From contig NZ_SHNN01000004.1 in the NCBI RefSeq assembly GCF_026262625.1, positions 124,001 to 188,000 of the forward strand: DNA of 64,000 bases, given 5' to 3'. This document shows positions 55,531-64,000 of the stretch, one piece after another (positions within the stretch are counted from its first letter, which is position 1; each line of letters begins with the position of its first letter). This DNA comes from Candidatus Litorirhabdus singularis (GTDB lineage: Bacteria > Pseudomonadota > Gammaproteobacteria > Pseudomonadales > Halieaceae). A model generated the notes under the pieces. The model had not been told where the DNA came from. It saw only the letters and a list, made by a program, of their open reading frames with translations, and did no database searches. The position numbers and the translations under genes were made by a program.

Positions 55531-56391
55531 ATGCGTGGTCTAGCTGAATTTGTTATGCGTGGCCGCCCACAGGCGCTGCTGGTAGGCATTATTGGTGCCT
55601 CCAGTCTGATGTTTGCGTGGGTTAGTGCTGCTGTAGTGGCGCTGGTCACGCTGAGAAAAGGCACCGCAGAAGGAGCCTCGCTGCTGGCCTGGTTGATATT
55701 GCCAGCAGGGTTTCTACTGGCATTGTTCGGTGACCCTGGTCCCCTCGGTTTAATTTTGGGGACGGCTGCGCTAGCGTTTATGCTGCGGTCAATGGTCGCA
55801 TGGCAACCGGTGCTGCTGGGTGCCATAGGCGTTGGTGCCGTTAGCGGGCTGTTGATGTTGTGGTTCGCTGAGCCGCAACTGCAAATGATGGTAAAGATGT
55901 TCGAGGACTTCTTTGCCAACTTGCAGGCCGATATGCCTGATGGGCAGCAGTTGCCAGCGCCGGGAATAGTGACGTTGGCGGGCATGTTGGGACTGATGAA
56001 TGCCGTGACCTGCGTATTGAGCCTGTTATTGGCTCGTTACTGGCAGGCACTGCTTTATAACCCTGGGGGGTTTCGTGATGAGTTTCACGCCCTGAGGTTG
56101 TCACCGCAGGTGGCATTGCTGCTGGCGATGTTGATGTTGGCAGTAGGTTTGTACGGTTTTGAATATCGCCCCTGGGCGGTGTTGTTTGCAGTGCCTCTGA
56201 GCGTAGCTGGCATCGCTTTTATCCACGCCCGGGCAGCATACCGTGGTTTGGGGATTGGCTGGCTGAGCATGTTTTATGTGTTCTGGCTGGTGCTGGACCC
56301 GGTAAAAATGGTGGTAATTGCTGTAGCTGTTGCCGACAGTTTGATGAATTTTCGAGGTCGCTGGCAAAGCCAGGGCGGGAATAAAGATTAA
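55531..56391 (+). CDS. DUF2232 integral membrane protein
   Basis: 286 residues with about eight hydrophobic helices; no enzyme motif is visible. It occupies the conserved place between rpsR and rplI seen in Pseudomonas, and so is the usual DUF2232 (YybS-like) protein of unknown function. A second ATG eight codons downstream is possible. Confidence 0.88.
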   Translation: MRGLAEFVMRGRPQALLVGIIGASSLMFAWVSAAVVALVTLRKGTAEGASLLAWLILPAGFLLALFGDPGPLGLILGTAALAFMLRSMVAWQPVLLGAIGVGAVSGLLMLWFAEPQLQMMVKMFEDFFANLQADMPDGQQLPAPGIVTLAGMLGLMNAVTCVLSLLLARYWQALLYNPGGFRDEFHALRLSPQVALLLAMLMLAVGLYGFEYRPWAVLFAVPLSVAGIAFIHARAAYRGLGIGWLSMFYVFWLVLDPVKMVVIAVAVADSLMNFRGRWQSQGGNKD

Positions 56392-56433
56392 CGACAAAGA
56401 GAGCTGGGCTCTCCATAAGTAGAGGAAACACAG

Positions 56434-56883
56434 ATGGACGTTATTTTGCTGGAGAATATTGGCAAGTTGGGTGATCTCGGTGACCGTGTCACTGTAAAGC
56501 CGGGCTATGGTCGTAACTTCCTGATTCCACAGGGAAAAGCGGTACCTGCTACCGCTGCCAACGTGGAGACTTTTGAAGCACGTCGTGCTGAGCTGGAAGC
56601 CGCTGCTGCTGAAACCGTAGCTGCCGCTGAGGTTCGCGCCGGCAAACTGGCTGACTTGGGTCAGATCACTATCGAAGCCAATGCTGGCGAAGAAGGCAAG
56701 CTGTTCGGCTCTGTTGGTACCAAGGACATTGCCGATGCAATTACCGCTGCCGGCGTTGAGATCAGCAAAGCTGAAGTACGCCTGCCGGACGGCGCTCTGC
56801 GTGATCTGGGTGAGTTCGAGGTCAGTATTCACCTGCACTCTGCGGTAAACGCTGTAGTTAACCTGGCTATCATAGCCGAGTAA
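56434..56883 (+). CDS. rplI: 50S ribosomal protein L9
   Basis: 149 residues. The N-terminal domain [19 protein letters not shown] with [15 protein letters not shown] is canonical, followed by the long connecting helix rich in Ala and Glu and the C-terminal RNA-binding domain ([16 protein letters not shown]). A strong terminator lies about 40 bp after the stop. Confidence 0.99.
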   Translation: MDVILLENIGKLGDLGDRVTVKPGYGRNFLIPQGKAVPATAANVETFEARRAELEAAAAETVAAAEVRAGKLADLGQITIEANAGEEGKLFGSVGTKDIADAITAAGVEISKAEVRLPDGALRDLGEFEVSIHLHSAVNAVVNLAIIAE

Positions 56884-56924
56884 ACGGTAGGTCCCAGCTC
56901 CTTCAGAGGGAGCTGCTGAAGAAA

Positions 56925-56951
56925 AAGCACGCGCTTGGCGCGTGCTTTTTT
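56925..56951 (+). terminator. Rho-independent terminator after rplI
   Basis: AAGCACGCGC pairs with GCGCGTGCTT around a three-base loop (TTG), followed by a T run. It ends the rpsF-rpsR-DUF2232-rplI operon and separates it from dnaB. Confidence 0.95.
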
Positions 56952-57108
56952 ATGCGCGCAATATAGTGCCGGGTGTAGGGCCTGGCCGTTGGCACAGCTA
57001 AGACCCCACAGTTCGGATATAAAGCTCGCCAGGCAATAACATGCTTTTGTTTCCTGCGCTTTTGCAGCACAATTAGCGGTTCCCTTGAAACCACCATCTC
57101 AGGCACCC

Positions 57109-58521
57109 ATGGCAGAGCAAGACTACCCCGCTGATATCATAGATCTGCCTTATTCCGATGACCCGGAAGTGTCCCGTATCAAGATGCAGCCGCATTCGGT
57201 GGCGGCAGAGCAGTCCGTGCTGGGTGGCTTGCTGTTGGCCAACGATGCCTGGGATGCGGTAGCAGAGCAACTTGCCCCCGATGATTTCTACCGCACCGAC
57301 CATCGCCTGATCTTCCGTCAATTAAGCATTTTGATGGAGGCCCGTGAGCCGGTCGACGTGATTACTCTGTCGGACGCCCTCAACGCTGCCGGCGATCTGG
57401 ATGCAGCAGGCGGTATCGCGTACCTGATCGAACTGGCCAGCAATACACCCAGTGCCGCGAATATTCGCGCCTACGCTGATGTGGTGCGCGAACGCTCCTC
57501 ACTGCGGCATCTTATACGGGCGGCTCAGGACATTGCCGATACCGGATTTAATCCGGAAGGCCGTACTTCAGCTGAGCTGATCGACATTGCTGAACGTCAG
57601 ATCATGCAAATATCTGAAACCGGCCCCAAGTCAGGCGGACCGCAAACGGTGAATCCGCTGCTGCGTAAAGCTGTTGACAAGATTGATGAACTTTACAACT
57701 CGGGTGGTGAGATCACCGGCCTGAGCACCGGTTTCGCTGATCTGGACGGCATGACTTCTGGCCTGCAGAAGTCAGACCTGGTTATCGTAGCCGGCCGACC
57801 GAGTATGGGTAAGACGGCCTTTTCCATGTGCCTGGTAGAGCATGCGGTGCTGACGCAGGAAAAGCCTATTCTGGTATTCAGTATGGAAATGCCCGCGGAC
57901 TCACTCATTGTGCGGATGTTGTCCTCCATCGGCCGTATCGACCAGACCCGTATCCGTAACGGCAAGCTGGAGCAGGAGGATTGGCCCAAGTTGTCCGCCG
58001 CGGTCGCCAAGTTGAACGATGTGCCCTTGTTTATCGATGATACTGCCGCACTGTCGCCCACCGAAATGCGTTCACGCGCGCGGCGGGTGGCTCGTGAAAA
58101 TGGCGGTGAGCTGGGTATGATCATGGTCGACTACATGCAGCTGATGCAGGTCACTGGTTTCACTGAAGGGCGTACCGCCGAGGTGTCGGAGATATCCCGT
58201 AATATGAAGGCGATTGCCAAAGAATTCGACTGCCCGGTGGTGGCTCTGTCGCAGCTGAACCGCTCGTTGGAACAACGCCCCAATAAGCGTCCGGTCAACT
58301 CTGATCTGCGTGAGTCAGGTAGTTTGGAGCAGGATGCCGATATCATCATGTTTATCTATCGTGATGAGGTATACCACGAAGATAGTCCGGATCAGGGCAT
58401 TGCAGAGATAATCATTGGCAAGCACCGTAACGGGCCCATTGGCGCTGTGAAGCTGGCCTTCATGGGACAGTACACCCGCTTTGAGAATCTGGCGCCGAAC
58501 AGCTATAACTCTGAATATTGA
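57109..58521 (+). CDS. dnaB: Replicative DNA helicase DnaB
   Basis: A 470-residue hexameric helicase. The N-terminal domain includes MQPHSVAAEQSVLGGLLL, followed by the linker and the RecA-like ATPase with Walker A GRPSMGKTAFSM, Walker B MIMVDYMQLM and ALSQLNRSLEQRPNKRP. The ATG at 57109 was preferred to an upstream in-frame TTG. It is convergent with the P-like gene at 58549, separated by 27 bp that contain a 13-bp direct repeat. Confidence 0.98.
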   Translation: MAEQDYPADIIDLPYSDDPEVSRIKMQPHSVAAEQSVLGGLLLANDAWDAVAEQLAPDDFYRTDHRLIFRQLSILMEAREPVDVITLSDALNAAGDLDAAGGIAYLIELASNTPSAANIRAYADVVRERSSLRHLIRAAQDIADTGFNPEGRTSAELIDIAERQIMQISETGPKSGGPQTVNPLLRKAVDKIDELYNSGGEITGLSTGFADLDGMTSGLQKSDLVIVAGRPSMGKTAFSMCLVEHAVLTQEKPILVFSMEMPADSLIVRMLSSIGRIDQTRIRNGKLEQEDWPKLSAAVAKLNDVPLFIDDTAALSPTEMRSRARRVARENGGELGMIMVDYMQLMQVTGFTEGRTAEVSEISRNMKAIAKEFDCPVVALSQLNRSLEQRPNKRPVNSDLRESGSLEQDADIIMFIYRDEVYHEDSPDQGIAEIIIGKHRNGPIGAVKLAFMGQYTRFENLAPNSYNSEY

Positions 58522-58522
58522 T

Positions 58523-58549
58523 GCGGACTGCAGGTCGCGGACTGCAGGT
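58523..58549. repeat. 13-bp direct repeat at the dnaB/P-like gene junction
   Basis: GCGGACTGCAGGT occurs at 58523-58535 and 58537-58549, one base apart. The second copy touches the stop codon of the minus-strand gene, so it may be a small tandem duplication. Confidence 0.85.
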
Positions 58550-59220
58550 TAGTCCGACAGCTGCTGCTTGATCTTTTCCAAAGCACTCAGCGCCTCATCG
58601 CGGCTGCTCAAGGGACTGTGTTCCTGAGTCAATGCAGGTAGCGTTGGCAGTTCCAGTGTTTCTCCCGCCAGCACCCGCGTGCAATAGCGCTGATAGTGCT
58701 CGCGGAACACTGGCCAGCTCTGTTTTTCGGCTGTATTGGTCAGAAAGAACCAGTCACTATCGCGACCCGCCAAATACACCGCGGCATGGCTCCAGGCGTG
58801 AGCTGCCCTTGGGCTCGGTGCCTGGCAGGCCTCCTGGTAGGCAGCGCGAGGCGCCGGCAGCCCCAGATGCTCTAGTGAGCTATGGCAGCTCTCCAGCATC
58901 CGATGCAGCGTCGGCAGGTATTCGCTGGTTTCGATGGCGCGCCGAGCGCCCAGTAAAATTTGTCGGGAGGGGTAGGGCGCCAGTGCTTCCAGCCACAACT
59001 TTTTGACGTGGCTGAGTTGTTCGTTGTCAGGGTAGGCCGAGTAAAACTGGTTGTGGTAGTTCAGCCGAAACAGTGCAAACACCTGATTGATGGTGTCTAT
59101 CAGTTCTTCGGTGATCTTAGGGGGTGGCCCAGCTGCGGTCGTTGAGGTCGTCGTTGAGGCTCCGATCTCTTGTGCGGCCTTTCGTATTAGCTTGTTGCTG
59201 TCCTGCTGCATGGTTTGCAT
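58549..59220 (-). CDS. Replication protein P-like protein (phage lambda P family, putative helicase loader)
   Basis: 223 residues. After a disordered Thr/Ala start, the segment from about 35 (ITEELIDTINQVFALFRLNYHNQFYSA) through KKLWLEALAPYPSRQILLGARRAIETSEYLPTLHRM fits the pattern of replication protein P, the DnaB-binding loader of lambda; in short the LNYHNQF and SEYLPT landmarks. WSHAAVYLAGRDSDWFFL follows. It overlaps the end of the DnaT-like gene by 104 bp in another frame (or 95 bp if it starts three codons later). Convergent with dnaB, its likely target. Confidence 0.75.
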   Translation of the reverse strand: MQTMQQDSNKLIRKAAQEIGASTTTSTTAAGPPPKITEELIDTINQVFALFRLNYHNQFYSAYPDNEQLSHVKKLWLEALAPYPSRQILLGARRAIETSEYLPTLHRMLESCHSSLEHLGLPAPRAAYQEACQAPSPRAAHAWSHAAVYLAGRDSDWFFLTNTAEKQSWPVFREHYQRYCTRVLAGETLELPTLPALTQEHSPLSSRDEALSALEKIKQQLSD

Positions 59221-60256
59221 CCGCAGATTGAGTAAGTTGATGACGGTTGGCCCAGCGGTATTTTACATGCTGGAGAAATTTTGTGTTCCAGGACTGATGT
59301 AATTGGTTGCTGTCACGCCAGTATAGAATAAATTCGGGCAACAGCTGCTCGGCAAATTCGCCGTCAATATGTGACATGTGCAGAATGTCATACACATCGG
59401 CGGTCGGTTGCCAGTCTTCGGGAATGCGCCGTGGTTCGGTATCGTGGCTCACGGCCGAGGTGTAGCGCGCCCACTGGCGCCGTATGTGATGAATAAACTT
59501 CGAATTCAGTTCTTTGACCGTTGCGTTACGCTCGCGCCAGTAAAGAATGAATTCGGGAATCGCATCTTCCATAAAAGCCTGACTGACTTCGCTACGTTGC
59601 AGTATCTCCAGTGCATCAGCACTGGGTCGCCAGGAGTTATCCAGCTTGCTGTTTTGATCGGGGGCAAAGCGCTCGGCCTCATGCTGCTGCTGATGGCGCC
59701 AGCGGCTTAGCACGTGTTGACGGTATTTGTTCTCCCAGGCATGCGACACCTCGCCGCGCTCGCGCCAGTAAAAGACAAAGTCTTCCAACTGGTCGAGCGC
59801 GAACTGACGCGAAATATTGTGGTTCAGTGCCAGCATTTGCAGCAGGTCTTCACTCGGGCTCCAGCTGGTAGCGATGAGCCCGGCTGACGCCCGTTGCGCG
59901 TTTGGTGGTGGCTCTGCAGGGCGCGGCTTAGCTGGGGCCTTTTCCTGCAACTCGTTGATTGCAAAGAGAAATATTTCAGACTCATGCAGTGGTGGTGAGC
60001 CAACTAGAATCACACCCTTGTCGGCCAGACTTTTGCTGACACGGTGCAAGTCGACGGCAGTCCAGAACGGCAGGGTGTCCAGCAACCAGCGGCGTTCGAT
60101 CGTCAACCAGGCGTAGCCGTTGCGTGTTTCCGGTGTTCGGTGGGTGAATACAGTGCCCAGATGTTGCAGCAAGATGGCTTCCTCGACGCCAATAGTCGCC
60201 GCCAGTGCCGGCGAAAACTGCAGCTGTGTTTCGGGAATTAATGAGGAGTCAGTCAT
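59117..60256 (-). CDS. DnaT-like primosome protein with three DnaT C-terminal-type repeats
   Basis: 379 residues from the ATG at 60256; a GTG three codons earlier is possible. An N-terminal winged-helix-like domain (about 8-100) and a Pro-rich linker precede three copies of a ~56-residue motif at about 132-188, 209-264 and 282-338. Each has the pattern W-P-(S/T)-x-D, a helix, then EF(I/V)xYWR(E/D)R and ending (F/Y)xxHVxxxW. E. coli DnaT has one such domain, which binds single-stranded DNA. A role in helicase loading or restart beside dnaB is inferred. Confidence 0.78.
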   Translation of the reverse strand: MTDSSLIPETQLQFSPALAATIGVEEAILLQHLGTVFTHRTPETRNGYAWLTIERRWLLDTLPFWTAVDLHRVSKSLADKGVILVGSPPLHESEIFLFAINELQEKAPAKPRPAEPPPNAQRASAGLIATSWSPSEDLLQMLALNHNISRQFALDQLEDFVFYWRERGEVSHAWENKYRQHVLSRWRHQQQHEAERFAPDQNSKLDNSWRPSADALEILQRSEVSQAFMEDAIPEFILYWRERNATVKELNSKFIHHIRRQWARYTSAVSHDTEPRRIPEDWQPTADVYDILHMSHIDGEFAEQLLPEFILYWRDSNQLHQSWNTKFLQHVKYRWANRHQLTQSADANHAAGQQQANTKGRTRDRSLNDDLNDRSWATP

Positions 60257-60375
60257 GGTGCGCACGTTGTATTCGGCCGCTCATTCTAACGCCGGTGGCG
60301 ACGCATGTCAGGAATATTCCATCTAAATCGAGCACGATGCTGGGGTCGGCCTTCCCGCTCTGCTAGCATAGGCCG

Positions 60376-61758
60376 ATGGCGAAAACCAAAAACAAAACCG
60401 CGTTTGTCTGCAACGATTGCGGCTCGGAATACAGCAAATGGCAGGGCCAATGCGCTGACTGCGGAGCCTGGAATACGGTGGTGGAAATACGCCTGGGGCC
60501 AGCGCCCGGCGGTGGTCTGGCGGGTAAGTCCGCGGCGACACGTAAGGGTTTTACGGGCACGCTGAGTGAGGCGAGGGTGCTCAGTGACATTGATCTGCAG
60601 GACCAGCCTCGTATTAGCACCGGTGCCGGTGAACTGGACCGGGTGCTCGGCGGCGGTCTGGTGCCGGGTTCTGCCATATTGATTGGCGGTAATCCGGGCG
60701 CGGGTAAGAGTACCCTGCTGTTGCAAACCATGTGCCATCTGGCACAGGGCATGGAAGCCTTGTACATCACGGGTGAAGAGTCACTGCAGCAAGTGGCGAT
60801 GCGGGCCAAGCGCCTGGAACTGCCCACTGATCGCCTGCGACTGATGTCAGAAACCAATGTCGAGGCTATTTATGCGGCGGCGCAGCAGTATTCTCCCAAA
60901 GTGCTGGTGGTCGATTCCATTCAGGTGGTGCACAGCGAAGACATTGCATCGGCTCCGGGTTCGGTATCCCAGGTGCGCGAGTGCGCGGCGTACCTGACCC
61001 GTTTTGCCAAGCAGACCGGTACCGTATTATTCCTGGTCGGGCACGTCACCAAGGACGGGTCACTGGCCGGTCCCAAGGTGCTGGAACACATGATTGACTG
61101 CTCTATCTTGCTGGAGGGCAGCGATGACTCTCGTTTCCGTACGCTACGGGGCCAGAAGAATCGCTTTGGCGCAGTCAACGAACTAGGCGTGTTTGCAATG
61201 ACTGAAGGCGGGCTCAAGGAAGTCAAAAATCCGTCCGCCATATTTCTCAACCGCGCCAGTGAGCCGGCTTCGGGCAGTGCGGTCATGGTGGTGTGGGAAG
61301 GCACGCGTCCCTTGCTCGTAGAAATTCAGGCGCTGGTCGACGACAGTCAGTTGAGTAATCCGCGCCGCGTGGCTGTGGGGTTGGAACAGAATCGGCTCAA
61401 CATGCTACTGGCAGTGCTGCATCGCCACGGCGGCCTGCAAGTGGGTGATCAGGATGTGTTTGCCAATGTGGTCGGCGGCGTTAAAGTGCTGGAGACCAGC
61501 GCTGATCTGGCGCTATTGCTCGCCATTGTGTCGAGCTTCCGCGACCGCATATTGCCTTCAGATATGGTGATTTTTGGTGAAGTGGGCTTGTCCGGTGAAA
61601 TTCGTCCGGTGCCCAGCGGTCAGGAGCGCCTGCAGGAAGCTGCCAAACATGGTTTTACCCGCGCAATCGTGCCGCGGGCTAATATGCCCAAGCATCCCAT
61701 CGCGGGGATGACAATAACCCCGGTGACCAAATTGAGCGAGGCGCTGGCTGCCGTCTGA
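60376..61758 (+). CDS. radA: DNA repair protein RadA
   Basis: A 460-residue branch-migration helicase of recombination. An N-terminal C4 zinc finger (CNDCGSEYSKWQGQCADCG) comes first. Next is a RecA-like core with Walker A GGNPGAGKSTLL and the RadA motif KNRFG (GQKNRFGAVNELGVF). A C-terminal Lon-like domain follows (SADLALLLAIVSSF, IFGEVGLSGEIRPV). It is convergent with ettA, 14 bp apart. Confidence 0.98.
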   Translation: MAKTKNKTAFVCNDCGSEYSKWQGQCADCGAWNTVVEIRLGPAPGGGLAGKSAATRKGFTGTLSEARVLSDIDLQDQPRISTGAGELDRVLGGGLVPGSAILIGGNPGAGKSTLLLQTMCHLAQGMEALYITGEESLQQVAMRAKRLELPTDRLRLMSETNVEAIYAAAQQYSPKVLVVDSIQVVHSEDIASAPGSVSQVRECAAYLTRFAKQTGTVLFLVGHVTKDGSLAGPKVLEHMIDCSILLEGSDDSRFRTLRGQKNRFGAVNELGVFAMTEGGLKEVKNPSAIFLNRASEPASGSAVMVVWEGTRPLLVEIQALVDDSQLSNPRRVAVGLEQNRLNMLLAVLHRHGGLQVGDQDVFANVVGGVKVLETSADLALLLAIVSSFRDRILPSDMVIFGEVGLSGEIRPVPSGQERLQEAAKHGFTRAIVPRANMPKHPIAGMTITPVTKLSEALAAV

Positions 61759-61772
61759 GACAGCCCCAAAGG

Positions 61773-63437
61773 TTATTTCAGCTTGCGGTATTTGACCCGG
61801 TGCGGCTGATCGGCGGCGCTGCCCAGACGTTTCTTGCGATCTTCTTCGTAGTCCGAAAAGTTACCTTCGTGAAAGATGACGCCGCCGTCATCTTCATAAG
61901 CCAGAATATGCGTGGCAATACGGTCCAGAAACCAGCGATCGTGCGAAATCACCAGGGCACAGCCAGGGAAGGCCAATAGGGCTTCTTCCAGCGCGCGCAG
62001 GGTTTCCACATCAAGGTCGTTGGTGGGCTCATCCAGCAGCAGCACGTTGGCGCCTTGCTTGAGCAGTTTGGCCAGATGCAGTCGGTTGCGCTCGCCGCCG
62101 GACAGATCCTTAACAAATTTCTGTTGGTCGGCGCCCTTGAAATTGAAACGCCCGGCATAGGAGCGCGAATTAACTTCGTAGTTGCCTATTTGGATGATGT
62201 CTTGTTCGTCGGAAATTTCTTCCCACACGGTGCGCGAGCCATCCAGATCATCGCGACTCTGGTCAACGTAGGCCATTTGTACGGTCTCGCCAATGCGTAC
62301 GGTGCCAGCGTCCGGAGTCTCGGCGCCGGTAAGAATCTTGAACAAGGTCGATTTACCCATACCGTTGGCGCCGATAATGCCCACCAGTGAACCTTTGGGC
62401 ACATTGAAACTGACGTTTTCAAACAGCTGCCGATCGCCAAAAGACTTGGCGATATTGTCGACTTCAATCACCACATCGCCGAGCCTGGCGCCGGGCGGAA
62501 TGTAAATCTCGTTAGTCTCGTTGCGGGACTGAAAGTCCTGTGACTGCAATTCGTCAAACCGCTGCAGACGCGCCTTGCTTTTGGCCTGACGGCCCTTGGG
62601 GTTGGAGCGCACCCATTCCAGTTCTGACTTGATGGCTTTTTGGTGCGAGGCTTCCTGACGAGATTCTTGTTCCAGTCGGGCCTCTTTGGCGTTCAGCCAA
62701 TCCGAGTAATTACCCTCATAGGGAATGCCGCGACCGCGGTCCAGTTCCAGAATCCAACCAGCGGCATTATCGAGGAAGTAGCGGTCGTGGGTAATGGCTA
62801 CCACAGTGCCGGCAAAGTCGAGCAGAAAACGCTCCAGCCAGGCCACACTCTCAGCGTCCAGGTGGTTGGTCGGCTCGTCCAGCAGAATCATATCGGGGCT
62901 GGAAAGCAACAGACGGCACAGAGCAACCCGTCGCAGTTCGCCGCCAGACAGGGTGCTGACATCCGCATCCCAGGGTGGCAGTCGCAGCGCGTCCGCGGCA
63001 ACCTCAAGGCGATGCTCCAGATTGTGGGCATCGGTGGCGGCAATGATGTCTTCCAGTTGTGCCTGACGTTTGGCCAGCGCATCGAAATCCGCATCGGGCT
63101 CGGCGTAATCCACATACACTTGCTCTAACGCTGCCATGGCATCAATCGCCTCTTGCACGCCTTCTTCCACATTGCCACGCACGTCCTTGGCAGGGTCAAG
63201 CTTGGGTTCCTGCGGCAGGTAACCCACCTTAATGCCCGGCTGGGGGCGCGCTTCGCCGAGGATGTCGGTATCCAGCCCCGCCATAATGCGCAACAGTGTC
63301 GACTTGCCCGAGCCGTTAAGGCCCAGTACGCCAATCTTGGCGCCGGGGAAGAAAGACAAAGAGATGTCTTGAAGAATAGTTTTGCGGGGTGGCACAACCT
63401 TGCCAACCCGGTTCATGGTGTATACGTATTGCGCCAT
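61773..63437 (-). CDS. ettA: Energy-dependent translational throttle protein EttA (ABC-F)
   Basis: A 554-residue ABC-F ATPase that binds the ribosomal E site and gates translation by energy state. The first ABC domain has GLNGSGKSTLLRIMAG and LSGGELRRVALCRLL. The second has GANGMGKSTLFKILTG and LSGGERNRLHLAKLL. The arm/linker region lies between (WVRSNPKGRQAKSKARLQRF). The N-terminus MAQYVYTMNRVGKVVPPR is typical. No membrane segments. Divergent from glyA across 254 bp. Confidence 0.98.
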   Translation of the reverse strand: MAQYVYTMNRVGKVVPPRKTILQDISLSFFPGAKIGVLGLNGSGKSTLLRIMAGLDTDILGEARPQPGIKVGYLPQEPKLDPAKDVRGNVEEGVQEAIDAMAALEQVYVDYAEPDADFDALAKRQAQLEDIIAATDAHNLEHRLEVAADALRLPPWDADVSTLSGGELRRVALCRLLLSSPDMILLDEPTNHLDAESVAWLERFLLDFAGTVVAITHDRYFLDNAAGWILELDRGRGIPYEGNYSDWLNAKEARLEQESRQEASHQKAIKSELEWVRSNPKGRQAKSKARLQRFDELQSQDFQSRNETNEIYIPPGARLGDVVIEVDNIAKSFGDRQLFENVSFNVPKGSLVGIIGANGMGKSTLFKILTGAETPDAGTVRIGETVQMAYVDQSRDDLDGSRTVWEEISDEQDIIQIGNYEVNSRSYAGRFNFKGADQQKFVKDLSGGERNRLHLAKLLKQGANVLLLDEPTNDLDVETLRALEEALLAFPGCALVISHDRWFLDRIATHILAYEDDGGVIFHEGNFSDYEEDRKKRLGSAADQPHRVKYRKLK

Positions 63438-63615
63438 GGCTTGGGATTCTGCTGCTTACGGAGGAAGGGTGAATTGTACGCAAAACCTGCCCCCATAAGC
63501 TACTGCTGCTGGCCATACAGCGCCGCTGGCTGGCGCTCTGGGGGTGATTGCCAGCGCAGCGTGCAAGCGGTCCAGTATTCGTCGAGGAAAAACCATGCAA
63601 AAAGAGGGGCGAGAG

Positions 63616-63644
63616 TGGATAACTGCAGCCTAAATCGGTAGAAT
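63616..63644 (+). promoter_or_regulatory. Candidate sigma-70-type promoter of glyA
   Basis: TGGATA (63616-63621) and TAGAAT (63639-63644) are 17 bp apart, with the likely start about 40 bp upstream of the glyA ATG. The -35 match is partial. Confidence 0.4.
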
Positions 63645-63691
63645 CGCCGCCTTATTTTTCCACTCTTTTCCATTACGCAGGGGCATAGCCG

Positions 63692-64000
63692 ATGTTTGAT
63701 AACAAGCAGTCAGTGGCAGATTTTGACCCGGAAATCTGGTCAGCGCTAAACGAAGAAGACCGCCGTCAGGAGGAGCATATCGAATTGATTGCCTCCGAAA
63801 ACTACACCAGTCCTATGGTCATGGCGGTGCAGGGCAGCAGCATGACCAATAAGTATGCTGAAGGTTACCCCGGCAAGCGCTACTACGGCGGCTGTGAATT
63901 TGTCGACAAGGCCGAGGAGCTGGCAATTGCTCGGGTCAAACAATTGTTCGGCGCCGACTATGCCAATGTCCAGCCTCACAGTGGTTCGCAGGCAAACTCC
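63692..64000 (+). CDS. glyA: Serine hydroxymethyltransferase, N-terminal part (runs off right edge)
   Basis: The first 103 codons of GlyA, the PLP enzyme that converts serine and tetrahydrofolate to glycine and methylene-THF. [36 protein letters not shown] and [17 protein letters not shown] are the hallmark N-terminal motifs. The PLP lysine lies beyond the window. The start follows GGGGCATAGCCG. Confidence 0.97.
   Translation, partial: MFDNKQSVADFDPEIWSALNEEDRRQEEHIELIASENYTSPMVMAVQGSSMTNKYAEGYPGKRYYGGCEFVDKAEELAIARVKQLFGADYANVQPHSGSQANS

Overview
The window is a chromosomal segment of a gammaproteobacterium. The order orn-queG-nnr-tsaE-amidase-mutL-miaA-hfq-hflX-hflK-hflC-DUF2065-hisZ-purA, then tRNA-Leu-rnr-rlmB-rpsF-rpsR-DUF2232-rplI-dnaB, is the order I know from Pseudomonas. 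The psd/rhdA pair and the MutL with an endonuclease-type C-terminus fit the Pseudomonadales/Cellvibrionales side of the class. Marine-type accessory genes (7TM diguanylate cyclase, Baeyer-Villiger-type monooxygenase, amidohydrolase) hint at a marine relative, but the genus cannot be fixed from sequence reading alone.

Layout. 1-674: the 5' part of a tyrosine-recombinase-like gene running off the left edge, probably the end of a genomic island. 1074-9499: tex, a GGDEF/EAL protein, psd, rhdA, an envelope protein and rsgA. 9565-23961: the conserved housekeeping block, mostly with gene junctions of -23 to +20 bp, covering RNA turnover, tRNA modification, cell-wall amidase, mismatch repair, Hfq, the HflKC protease modulators, and histidine and purine synthesis. 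23972-50476: about 26 kb of accessory genes lying between purA and tRNA-Leu/rnr. They include a 7TM diguanylate cyclase with an altered GGDEF motif, a REP-associated transposase coupled to an AraC-type DNA-binding protein, LemA with an M48 protease, an aldolase-dehydrogenase fusion, a four-gene CotH kinase / VTC polyphosphate polymerase / DUF4956 / OprP-porin operon, PyrK with class 1B PyrD, an AraC-amidohydrolase-monooxygenase cluster, and a CDP-alcohol phosphotransferase with a cytidylyltransferase.

50763-51368: a tRNA-Leu(CAG) gene embedded in tandem repeats made of its own ends. Downstream, 145-bp units each carry the last 16 nt of the tRNA plus a Rho-independent terminator. Upstream there is an 84-bp duplication carrying the tRNA 5' end. 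The architecture recalls the E. coli tyrT/rtT repeats. 51493-58521: rnr, rlmB, the S6-S18-L9 ribosomal cluster and dnaB. 58549-60256: two genes resembling phage lambda P and primosomal DnaT (with three DnaT-type repeats) sit tail-to-tail with dnaB and may encode a helicase-loading system. 60376-64000: radA, ettA and the start of glyA.

Most notable items: the CotH-VTC-DUF4956-OprP operon (a candidate phosphate/polyphosphate system), the self-derived tRNA-Leu repeat array, and the P-like/DnaT-like pair beside dnaB.
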